Of a stretch of DNA of 61,342 nucleotides, positions 54,231 through 61,342 are shown piece after piece. Location of the stretch: contig SHYX01000030.1 in NCBI GenBank assembly GCA_009692585.1, forward strand, positions 1 through 61,342, written 5' to 3'. The position numbers were made by a program, and so were the translations under genes. Position 1 is the stretch's first letter. Every line of letters begins with the position of its first letter. The notes under the pieces were generated by a model, which ran no database searches, was not told the DNA's origin, and saw only the letters and a list, made by a program, of their open reading frames with translations. The DNA is from Myxococcales bacterium (lineage in GTDB: Bacteria; Myxococcota; UBA796; SXON01).

Positions 54231-55970
54231 CTACGGCGTAGCCGCCGCCGCCGCCGGCGCCGCCGCCGGCGCCGTAGCCGGCGCCGCACCGTCGACCGGC
54301 GCCAGCCCGTCGGCGGGCGCGGCCGGCGCCGCATGGGGATCGATCGGCAACGAGCCATCGTCGTTCATGCAGCAGCGGAAACCGATGGCGCGGTTGGTGG
54401 CGGTGGAATTGAACTCCAGCGAGTAGGCGCAGCGGGTGCCCTGTTCGGCGCTCTCCCGCTTGCCGCCCTTGAGCACGCCGAATTTGGTGTTGGAGGCCGC
54501 ATCGGCGGTCCATTCCATGGCGCCGCCGGACATGTCGTACACCCCCCAACCGCTCTTACAGCCTTCCTGTGAGCCGCTCTTGCGGTCAAGGCCGCCGTCC
54601 TGGTTCTTGTCGCCGCCGGGATCGGTACCGCAGGTCTTGGCCTTGTAGGCGTTGCCGTAGCCGTAGACGGTCATCTCGGGGCCCTTGCACGCCCGTTCCC
54701 ACTCGAGTGCCGTGCACAGGCGCTTCCCCCCCGTGGCACACCCGGCGCTGGCCTCGGCCCGCGTGGCGTTGACCGTCGCGTGCCCGCCGTCTTCATTCGG
54801 ATACTCGAACCTGTCTATGTAGTAGCCGCGGACTTCCTTCTCGGTCGCCAGCGGTTCGGTGGCCGCGGCAACCGAGGAGTTCTCGGTGCGCATCCGACCG
54901 CGGAGCAGTTTGCCCGTCGGGACGTACACCATGTTCGGATGGCCGGCTACCTTAGCCTCCTGGGCCGCCGCGTCGATGGGGTTTTCCCGGATGATGCGGG
55001 CCCGCTGCGCGTCGTCTTCTTTCCTGGCGGTGACGGATGGATCATTCATCGCGAAGTAGCCGCCGATGAGCGCCATCACCAGCACGCTGCCGCCCACCAC
55101 CATCCCGATGGTCTTGCGGGGGAGGGGTGCCGTCGGCTTGTCGTCGTCAGTGAAGGCCCGCGAGATGTCGTTGATCATGTCGCGTGCCGAAGGGTACCGA
55201 TCGGCGGCTTCGCCCGCGATGGCGATGTCCACGATGTCGTCGACGTGGTTCGGCAGGTCGTCGCGCACCTGCGTCGGCGACAGGTAGGTGCCCATGGGCG
55301 TCTGCCCCGTGAGCAGTTCGTAGAAGATCACGCCCACCGAGTACAGATCGGTCTGGACCGTCCCGCCCGCCGACGGCGAGGTCAGCTCCGGCGCCATGTA
55401 CCGGCTGTCGCCGCTCTCGACCATGTTCTCGGCGAGCGTGCCGGGGTTGATGAGCTCCGAGACGCCCAGCCCGTTGAGCTTGATGGTGCGGACGACCTTG
55501 CCCGGGCCGACGGTCCGCGTCTGCACCAGGATGTTCCCTGGCTTGACATGCCGGTGGACAAGGCCGGCCTGGTGCGCCGACTCGACCGCTTCCAGCGCGC
55601 GCACGACGATCTGGCAGGCCTCCTGGAGCGAGAATGACTTGCGTTGCCCTGCGTAGCTGTCCATGAGCCGGCGCAGGCTCTCCGCCTCGAAGTGTTCGCT
55701 GACCACGAAGAGCGAGCCCGCGTGCTCACCGAAGTCGGTCAGCACCACGAGGGCGTCCGCCTTCGCCTGCTGGATGCGCTGCACGATCGGGACGGCGGTG
55801 GCCGTGGGGATCGGGGGGCCGTTGAGTACCTTGATGCACACCATCTTGCCCGTGGCCATCACCCGCGCCTTGTAGCTGGCGCCCGTGGGCCCTTCGCCAA
55901 TCAGCCCGTCCACTTCGTATTTCTTGGCGACCACGTCGCCCTGTCGCAATGCTGTCGTCAATCCGGACAC
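54231..55970 (-). CDS. Transmembrane pseudokinase fused to an FGE/SUMF-type domain
   Basis: A 579-residue fusion. Residues about 15-275 have a kinase fold: GEGPTGASYKARV (25-37), CIKVL with Lys47, then HRHVKPGN where the catalytic Asp is His141 (Asn146 kept), and LNGLG in place of DFG (Asp is Asn166), followed by RYMAPE and TDLYSVGVIFYELLTG. Both catalytic Asp residues are lost, so phosphotransfer is unlikely. One helix (288-308) crosses the membrane. Residues about 345-534 form a formylglycine-generating-enzyme/SUMF-like domain (GHPNMVYVPTG, CATGGKRLCTALEWERACKG, GVYDMSGGAMEWTAD, IGFRCC). The tail is Ala/Pro-rich. The outer domain may sense or bind something. Confidence 0.88.
   Translation of the reverse strand: MSGLTTALRQGDVVAKKYEVDGLIGEGPTGASYKARVMATGKMVCIKVLNGPPIPTATAVPIVQRIQQAKADALVVLTDFGEHAGSLFVVSEHFEAESLRRLMDSYAGQRKSFSLQEACQIVVRALEAVESAHQAGLVHRHVKPGNILVQTRTVGPGKVVRTIKLNGLGVSELINPGTLAENMVESGDSRYMAPELTSPSAGGTVQTDLYSVGVIFYELLTGQTPMGTYLSPTQVRDDLPNHVDDIVDIAIAGEAADRYPSARDMINDISRAFTDDDKPTAPLPRKTIGMVVGGSVLVMALIGGYFAMNDPSVTARKEDDAQRARIIRENPIDAAAQEAKVAGHPNMVYVPTGKLLRGRMRTENSSVAAATEPLATEKEVRGYYIDRFEYPNEDGGHATVNATRAEASAGCATGGKRLCTALEWERACKGPEMTVYGYGNAYKAKTCGTDPGGDKNQDGGLDRKSGSQEGCKSGWGVYDMSGGAMEWTADAASNTKFGVLKGGKRESAEQGTRCAYSLEFNSTATNRAIGFRCCMNDDGSLPIDPHAAPAAPADGLAPVDGAAPATAPAAAPAAAAATP
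54238..54290. repeat. GCC-rich low-complexity repeat encoding the Ala/Pro tail
   Basis: GCC and GGC triplets repeat across the last ~17 codons of the pseudokinase-FGE gene, giving the tail …PATAPAAAPAAAAATP. Slippage in whole triplets would only change the tail length. Confidence 0.75.
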
Positions 55971-56063
55971 GTGGTCACTCCGAGGGCGCGTCTGCGGAGG
56001 CTACCACGGGAGGCTCGCCTCGTACAGTCGCCCCCCCCAACCGTCCCGGGATGTCCGCTGCCA

Positions 56064-57764
56064 TCAAGCATTTCGATCGCCGATGAAGAATCGCACCACC
56101 GCCCACAGTCGGCGCGACCATTCCCGCGGGTGGATGCGCGCGGCGAAGAGCCAGTGCATCACCAGCCCGAAGAACATGCCCAGGGCGACGACGCCGATCC
56201 CGAGTCCGAACAGCGGCCACACCGGGATGCCCCACGGCTGGGGCGCCCAGGTGGCGATGAGCATCGTGCCGCTCACGGCGAGGGCCAGGGCGCACAGCGC
56301 GAGCGAGATGCGCACCGCCGCGTGGTGGACCTCCTGCCTGAGCGCCTCGGCGTCCGGATCGCGCGCGATGATCGACACCCGCCCCCGCTCCAGGTCGATC
56401 AGGAGCTGGTTGGCCTGGGTCGGCAGGTCTCGAAACGCCGTCTGGGCGTGCTGGAGGACGCGCAAGGTGTCGGCGCTGAGCCGTTCGGGGCCGAAACGCC
56501 GCTGGACCAGCCGCTGCGCCCACGGGCGCACCTCGGTGACGATGTCGGTGTCGGGCAGGAGCCGCTTGGCAATCCCATCCACCATCGAGCCCGCGCGCGC
56601 CACGATGGCAAATTCCCGGGGGAGCAGTATGCGATACTTCGTCGCGACTTCTATGAATTCGTTGAGCGAGCCGCGGGCGCTGAGGTCGGAGAGGGACGCG
56701 CCGTGGTACTTCGCCATCAGCCGCTCGATCTCGCCCCGAAAGGCCTTGAGGTCCACCCGATCGGCGGTGGCCCCCGCCCGATACACCGCCATCGCGACGG
56801 TCTCGGCGTCACGGAACACCAACCCCGCGAAGATGTCGGTCATCACGTCCTGCATTTCGCCGGTCAGCGTGCCGGTCAGGCCGAAGTCCAGGAAACAGAT
56901 GCGACCGTCCGGTAGCACCATGATGTTCCCGGGATGCGGGTCACCGTGGAAGAAACCGTGCTCGAAGAGCTGGTAGTACCAACTCTCGATGATGCCGCGC
57001 ATCGCGGTGCGTCCGAGCTCGGTCCCGCCCTCCACCGCGTTGAGTTTCAGGGCGTGGATGCGGTCCATCACCAGCACCCGCCGGGTGCAGAAGCTGCGGT
57101 GGATGCGGGGCACCACCACGTTTTTTAGGTCGGCGTGGTTGGCGCCGAAGCGCTCGGCGGCCTTGGCCTCCTGCAAGAAGTCGAGCTCGCTCTGGATGGC
57201 AAGCTCGAATTCCTGGATGATCTCGACCGGCGTGTAGAGCCCGGGCACCGAGATCTGCCCTTCGACGAGGCGGGCCAGGGTGTAGAGGATGTGGAGATCA
57301 CTCTGCAACACGCCGTGGATGCCTGGCCGCTGCACCTTGACGGCCACCTGGGTCCCGTCCGGAAGCTCGGCGCCGTGCACCTGGGCGATGCTGGCGCTGG
57401 CGATCGGCACCTCCTCGAAGTGCACGAACATCTCGCTGATGGGCCGGCCCAGCTCCTCCTCCACGAGCGCCCTGACCTGGTTGAAGGGCACCTGCGGCGC
57501 GTTGTCCTGGAGCTCGGCGAGCTCGGTGAGGACCGCCTGAGGGAGGATGTCGGGCCGGACGGAGAGGATCTGACCGAGCTTGATGTAGGTGGGTCCGAGA
57601 TCGGCCAACGCCAGCCGCAGGCGGCGGGCCATGGGGGCGTCGCTGCTGCTGGTGGCGCTCTCCACGCCTACGATGCGCGCCAGTTCACCGAAGCCGTGTG
57701 CGGCTAGGGTGAGCGCCACGTCGCGGACGCGCGGGAGGTCGCGGACGGAGATGTGGGCACTCAT
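56064..57764 (-). CDS. UbiB/ABC1/AarF family atypical kinase
   Basis: A 566-residue protein-kinase-like ATPase needed in other bacteria for ubiquinone or lipid biosynthesis. Landmarks: LADLGPTYIKLGQILSVRPDILP (KxGQ motif), IASASIAQVHGAELPDGTQVAVKVQRPG (ATP-site Ala-rich loop and Lys), FFHGDPHPGNIMVLPDGRICFLDFG (HGD and DFG equivalents). Two membrane helices end it (ISLALCALALAVSGTMLIATW and WPLFGLGIGVVALGMFFGLVMHWLF), typical of the family. 13 bases separate it from proS upstream, so they are probably co-transcribed. Confidence 0.93.
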   Translation of the reverse strand: MSAHISVRDLPRVRDVALTLAAHGFGELARIVGVESATSSSDAPMARRLRLALADLGPTYIKLGQILSVRPDILPQAVLTELAELQDNAPQVPFNQVRALVEEELGRPISEMFVHFEEVPIASASIAQVHGAELPDGTQVAVKVQRPGIHGVLQSDLHILYTLARLVEGQISVPGLYTPVEIIQEFELAIQSELDFLQEAKAAERFGANHADLKNVVVPRIHRSFCTRRVLVMDRIHALKLNAVEGGTELGRTAMRGIIESWYYQLFEHGFFHGDPHPGNIMVLPDGRICFLDFGLTGTLTGEMQDVMTDIFAGLVFRDAETVAMAVYRAGATADRVDLKAFRGEIERLMAKYHGASLSDLSARGSLNEFIEVATKYRILLPREFAIVARAGSMVDGIAKRLLPDTDIVTEVRPWAQRLVQRRFGPERLSADTLRVLQHAQTAFRDLPTQANQLLIDLERGRVSIIARDPDAEALRQEVHHAAVRISLALCALALAVSGTMLIATWAPQPWGIPVWPLFGLGIGVVALGMFFGLVMHWLFAARIHPREWSRRLWAVVRFFIGDRNA

Positions 57765-57777
57765 CGGCCGGAACCGC

Positions 57778-59247
57778 TCAGTAGGCCCGCGCGAAGAGCG
57801 CGAGGTGGGTGGCGGGGCGACCGCTGTAGAAACACGGGCCGTCCGGCGTCTGTTGGTCCAGCGGGTAGCACCGGATCGTGGCGCGTGTCTCTTCCTTGAT
57901 CGTCGCTTCGGCTGCGGCGTCGTCACACCAATTGGCCAGGAAGAACCCGCCGCCGTCGAGCTTCGCCTTGAGTTCGTCGTAGCTCTGCACCCGGACGGTG
58001 CGCTCGGCGAGGCGGGCTGCGGCGCGCTGGTAGAGGAGTGCCTGGATCTCGTCGAGCTTCGCGCGCACGTTGGTGGCGAATTGCTCATCGACCACGATGG
58101 CGTACTTGCCGCCGCCCGTGCGTGGCGCCGCAAACACGCTGTTGGCGGCCATGTCGCGCGGGCCGATCTCCAGCCTCAGGGGCACGCCTTTGCGCTCCCA
58201 CTCGAAGTATTTGGCGCCCGGCTTCATCTGGTCGCGGGTGTCCACGCGGACGCGTAGCCCCACGAGTCGTGCGGCCGCCGCCTCTGCGAACGCGACGGCA
58301 GCGGCCTTTTCACCGTCTCCCTTCCACATCGGCGTGAGGACGACCTGGATCGGCGCCAGCCGTGGCGGCAACACCAGCCCGGTATCGTCGGAGTGGGTCA
58401 TGATCAGTGCGCCCACCAGGCGGGTCGACACCCCCCAACTGGTGGCCCATACGTGTTGACGCACGCCGTTCTCACCGGTGAACGTCACGTCGAAGGCCTT
58501 GGCGAAGTTCTGGCCGAGGAAGTGGCTGGTTCCCGCCTGGAGCGCCCAGCCGTTCTGCATCATCGCCTCGATGCACATCGTGTCGACGGCGCCCGCGAAA
58601 CGTTCGCTGGCCGACTTGACCCCCGGGATGACCGGCATCGCCATCTCCTTCTCGGCAAAGTCAGCGTAGACGCGCAACATCCGCTCCGTCTCCTCCACCG
58701 CTTCGGCCTGGGTGGCGTGGGCGGTGTGTCCCTCCTGCCACAAGAACTCCGCGGTCCGCAAGAACGGGCGGGTCTTCATCTCCCAGCGGACCACGTTGGC
58801 CCACTGGTTGATGAGGATGGGCAGGTCTCGGTGCGACTGGATCCACTTGCCGTACATGTGCCAGATGATGGTCTCGCTGGTGGGGCGTATGACCAGCGGT
58901 TCCTCCAATTTGGCGGTGGGATCGGGCTCGACTCCGCCCCCGGCCGCGGCGCGCAGGCGATGATGGGTGACCACCGCACACTCCTTGGCGAAGCCCTCGA
59001 CGTGTTCGGCCTCCTTCGACAAGAAGCTGACCGGGATCAACAGCGGGAAATACGCGTTGACGTGCCCGGTGGCTGCAAATCGTTGGTCGAGGCCGGTGCG
59101 CATCAGGTCCCAGATCGCGAACCCGTGCGGCCGCAGCACCATCGAGCCCTTGACCGGTGAGTAGTCGGATAGCTCGGCGGCCTGGATGACGTCGAGGTAC
59201 CACTGGGAATAGTCGGTCTGGCGTAGGGTGATTCCGGTTTCAGCCAT
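57778..59247 (-). CDS. proS: Prolyl-tRNA synthetase, archaeal/eukaryal-type
   Basis: Class II synthetase charging tRNA-Pro. The 489-residue product lacks the editing insertion of the longer bacterial type and ends in Tyr (…FARAY), as the archaeal/eukaryal-type short form does. Visible blocks: SPVKGSMVLRPHGFAIWDLM (motif 1 region), LVIRPTSETIIWHMYGKWIQSHRDLPILINQWANVVRWEMKTRPFLRTAEFLWQEGHTAH (motif 2), and the QNGWALQAGTSHFLGQNFAKAFDV ... WATSWGVSTRLVGALIMTHSDDTGLVLPPRLAP (motif 3). The C-terminal zinc-binding-like domain follows. ATG at 59247 starts the conserved MAETGITLRQTDYSQWYLDVI. Confidence 0.95.
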   Translation of the reverse strand: MAETGITLRQTDYSQWYLDVIQAAELSDYSPVKGSMVLRPHGFAIWDLMRTGLDQRFAATGHVNAYFPLLIPVSFLSKEAEHVEGFAKECAVVTHHRLRAAAGGGVEPDPTAKLEEPLVIRPTSETIIWHMYGKWIQSHRDLPILINQWANVVRWEMKTRPFLRTAEFLWQEGHTAHATQAEAVEETERMLRVYADFAEKEMAMPVIPGVKSASERFAGAVDTMCIEAMMQNGWALQAGTSHFLGQNFAKAFDVTFTGENGVRQHVWATSWGVSTRLVGALIMTHSDDTGLVLPPRLAPIQVVLTPMWKGDGEKAAAVAFAEAAAARLVGLRVRVDTRDQMKPGAKYFEWERKGVPLRLEIGPRDMAANSVFAAPRTGGGKYAIVVDEQFATNVRAKLDEIQALLYQRAAARLAERTVRVQSYDELKAKLDGGGFFLANWCDDAAAEATIKEETRATIRCYPLDQQTPDGPCFYSGRPATHLALFARAY

Positions 59248-59354
59248 CTTGGTGCCGTGGGAAGCGGGCGCATAGCCCGCGCGGGGGGGCGGCTCAACGA
59301 GAAGGCGGCGGCGAGGCAGGCGCGAGCGCGGTCGGTTCGACCTTGCGCACCGGG

Positions 59355-61115
59355 TCACCGAGCCCTGACCACGGGGACCAGGGCCAGGTCCTTGGCGAAT
59401 CGGGTGCGGTACTCCTCGAGCCCGGCGGGCGCCTGCTGACGCGGGATCACCCACAGGTCCCCGCAGCGGCCGTGGCGGGGTTTCCCGAAGCGCGCGGTGA
59501 GCTTCTGGGCGGTTCCGACGTCGATGTCGCCCTTGCACGCGTGGCTCACCCAGATCGAGCGGAACCCGCGCTCCCACATCAGGTAGACGCTCGCTTCGAT
59601 GTAGCGGGCCTCGACTTCGCGGTTCCCGGCGAGGTGGCGCGCGAGCGGCGTCGCGGCCGTCCAATGGATTCCGTCCAGCGCCCAGTGGTCCACCCGCTCG
59701 ATGGCGATGGTCTGAAAGGGCCGGTCGAGGAAGATCTGGGCGGCGGTGCTGCGCCCGCGGATCGACGCGTCGAAGATGGTGAGCGGGCTCTGGCTGTTGG
59801 TGATCGTATCCGCGCGCGGGGCCCACGACAGCTCGGCGACGGCGCCCTCCGGCGCCTCGATGTCGTCGCGACCTTCCAGTCGGAAGGTGCTCCGCGGCCA
59901 GGGCGCGGCGTCGTTGAGCGTCATGTCGATCATCGCGAGTGGGGTGAGCACGATCGGCCAGCGCCAACGAACCGACAAGCTGGCCAGCACCGAGAGCGCG
60001 GTGGTGGTGATGCAGAGGTACCGGACCGGGAAGTTGAGCGGCTCGGCGAAGTAGGCCAGCACCTTGTTGGCCACCGCCAGCGGCAGCAGCAGCGGCGGGT
60101 CGACCACCGCTCCGTTGAACCAGACGACGTTGCCCAACGCGAGCACGATCCCGCCCACGGCCATGCCGGCCCACGGCCAGGCCCGCGCCGGCGCCGTGAA
60201 CAGGCCCAGGCCGGCAAGGAACACGGTGATGGTCCCGAGATACCGGCCGCCAAGATAGGCCTCGAAGGGCCGGTCCACGTCGGTGGCGCCGGTGTAGTCG
60301 GCGGCCAGCAGCTGGTGGAACTGCAGGGATGTCACCGGGTAGCTGTCGGTCGGCAGCCCCGTCAGCATCCACGCGAAGAAGGACAGCTGCGTCCGCTCGT
60401 CCGCACCGTAGCTCGCGGAGAAGACCTGCACGGTGGGGACGACGACACAGCAGGCGATGGCGGCGGCGAGTGCCCAGCCCGCCAGGAGTCGTCTGTTGAA
60501 CGACAGCGTGCACATCGCGTAGAGCGCCACCGCGGTGGCCAGGAAGAAACCGTGGTAGAAGCATGCCAGGGTCGCGATGGAGAGCGTGAAGCCGAGCAGG
60601 GCGAAGTCCCGCGGACGGAGGTGATCCCGCGCCCGGATCGCCACGCCCAGGCCGAGCGGCACCCACCAGGCCTGCCGCAGCTCGCCCACGCCAGCGTGGA
60701 GCGTGAACGCGGTGAAGGCGCTGGCTTGGGCGAGCGCACCGGCGACGTGGGCGCCGGCGCGACGCGCCCCGACCAGCCACCCCAACCAACCGGTACACAG
60801 GCCGATGAGGAAGACGTGAACGACCGCGAGCAGATTGGACGTCAGCACCGGCGGGAGCGGCAACCACGCCGTCATCAGGCCGTTGGCGATCTCGATCGGG
60901 TACAGCTCGAGACCCGCCGGAAAGTTGATCAACGTGGTCTGGAGACCCCATGCCCCGTGCAACAGCTCGTGGCGCATCCACCACAGGTTCCACACGTGTT
61001 TGACGGCGTCCCCCTTGGGTGAACCGAGGATCTGTACCGTGGGGTGCACCAGTGCCGGCCAAGTGACGAGCACGGCGAGCAGGAGTGACTGAAAAAGGAG
61101 TCCCCGCAGCGGCAC
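59355..61115 (-). CDS. Polytopic membrane protein, glycosyltransferase-39/83-like layout
   Basis: A 586-residue protein with about ten membrane helices (FQSLLLAVLVTWPALVHP, LLAVVHVFLIGLCTGWLGWLV, FALLGFTLSIATLACFYHGFFLATAVALYAM, GWALAAAIACCVVVPTVQV, and others) and a ~190-residue soluble C-terminal part. The GDAVKHVWNLWWMRHELLHG loop and ELYPIEIANGLMTAW near the start recall the first periplasmic loop of GT-C glycosyltransferases that act on lipid-linked sugars, but a DDx motif was not fixed. Function uncertain; an oligosaccharide-membrane enzyme is the best guess. Confidence 0.72.
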   Translation of the reverse strand: MPLRGLLFQSLLLAVLVTWPALVHPTVQILGSPKGDAVKHVWNLWWMRHELLHGAWGLQTTLINFPAGLELYPIEIANGLMTAWLPLPPVLTSNLLAVVHVFLIGLCTGWLGWLVGARRAGAHVAGALAQASAFTAFTLHAGVGELRQAWWVPLGLGVAIRARDHLRPRDFALLGFTLSIATLACFYHGFFLATAVALYAMCTLSFNRRLLAGWALAAAIACCVVVPTVQVFSASYGADERTQLSFFAWMLTGLPTDSYPVTSLQFHQLLAADYTGATDVDRPFEAYLGGRYLGTITVFLAGLGLFTAPARAWPWAGMAVGGIVLALGNVVWFNGAVVDPPLLLPLAVANKVLAYFAEPLNFPVRYLCITTTALSVLASLSVRWRWPIVLTPLAMIDMTLNDAAPWPRSTFRLEGRDDIEAPEGAVAELSWAPRADTITNSQSPLTIFDASIRGRSTAAQIFLDRPFQTIAIERVDHWALDGIHWTAATPLARHLAGNREVEARYIEASVYLMWERGFRSIWVSHACKGDIDVGTAQKLTARFGKPRHGRCGDLWVIPRQQAPAGLEEYRTRFAKDLALVPVVRAR

Positions 61116-61285
61116 GGGGAAAGACTAACGCCAAAGCTCGGGCGGGAGGATCCGTCGAGCGCCTTGGGGGCACGGGCGCCGCCAGGGCGATCACAAAGTC
61201 ATCGGTGGGTCCCCTGGGGATCGACCAACGCCGTGAATTCTGATCTACTGGCCGCGGCGGCGTCCCCTGCGCCGCGAGGTAGACC

Positions 61286-61342
61286 ATGGCCGACGCCTCC
61301 GAGCACCGGGGCCTGCGCCACAGCCTCGTGGACGTGCGGTTC
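61286..61342 (+). CDS. Start of a gene cut by the right edge
   Basis: An ATG at 61286 follows a GAGG ribosome site five bases upstream and opens a frame (MADASEHRGLRHSLVDVRF…) that continues off the window. Nineteen residues are too few to name a family. It is divergent from the membrane protein that begins at 61115, with 170 bases between them that probably carry its promoter. Confidence 0.6.
   Translation, partial: MADASEHRGLRHSLVDVRF

Noticed and set aside
57778..61287. A single minus-strand open frame of 1169 codons spanning proS and beyond
   Set aside because: Only the last ~489 codons match ProRS. The upstream part is the antisense-type shadow of the separate membrane-protein gene.

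Overview
The window is dense, high-GC bacterial chromosome (about 55 genes, gaps mostly under 100 bases). The style points to a predatory or social delta-proteobacterial lineage such as Myxococcota: many short-signal lipoproteins with Asp-Thr linkers, a MopE-type metal-binding motif, secreted CotH-type kinases, several Ser/Thr kinase-like proteins (two with lost catalytic residues), a caspase-like protein and a short archaeal/eukaryal-type prolyl-tRNA synthetase. This placement is inferred from gene content; no marker gene was searched. No rRNA, tRNA, CRISPR array, intact insertion sequence or prophage was seen.

Layout. 1-4 kb: an alpha/beta hydrolase, a 600-base stretch without a convincing gene, and a penicillin-acylase-like lipoprotein. 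4-8.4 kb: a CotH-type lipoprotein, then a divergent pair made of a kinase fused to a cyclic-nucleotide-binding domain and a caspase-fold protein whose catalytic Cys is Asp. 8.4-12.4 kb: miaB, a secreted protein and a two-gene ABC exporter. 12.4-15.8 kb: a coupled minus-strand run of a PPC-type lipoprotein, a second CotH-type lipoprotein and a hydrolase. 15.8-18.1 kb: trpS and a sigma-70 family factor behind tandem TTGACA boxes. 18.2-21.9 kb: a tightly overlapping cassette of class III aminotransferase, LuxE-like acyl-adenylating enzyme, M19 dipeptidase and SnoaL-like protein. 21.9-27.7 kb: kelch-type lipoprotein, mpl, a toxin-antitoxin pair with a palindromic operator, a DUF2064 glycosyltransferase-like protein and a GH3-family amido synthetase. 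27.8-34.2 kb: a tail-anchored pseudokinase, leucyl aminopeptidase, and an overlapping run of an RlmI-like methyltransferase, a zinc deacylase and rsmI. 34.5-42.4 kb: poorly characterised lipoproteins and membrane proteins, a lipase-like lipoprotein, a possible PilZ-type protein and an unknown 340-residue protein. 42.5-49.9 kb: a beta-helix lipoprotein, then a coupled Mla/Mce-type lipid transport operon with two permeases, an ATPase, an MCE protein, an SGNH hydrolase and a MopE/beta-helix lipoprotein. 49.9-54.2 kb: SH3-like protein, metallo-beta-lactamase-fold hydrolase, purN and purM, a lipoprotein and a lipase-like hydrolase. 54.2-61.3 kb: a transmembrane pseudokinase fused to an FGE/SUMF-type domain, a UbiB-family kinase, proS, a large membrane protein and the start of another gene.

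The genes appear to act in envelope construction and lipid traffic (Mla operon, mpl, lipoproteins, lipases), in signalling built partly on catalytically degenerate domains, and in housekeeping (tRNA modification and charging, rRNA methylation, purine synthesis, peptidases). The strongest candidates for undescribed biology are the degenerate signalling proteins, the two-permease lipid transporter with a built-in hydrolase, and the aminotransferase/LuxE/dipeptidase cassette. All functional calls come from reading motifs in the sequence; none was checked against a database.
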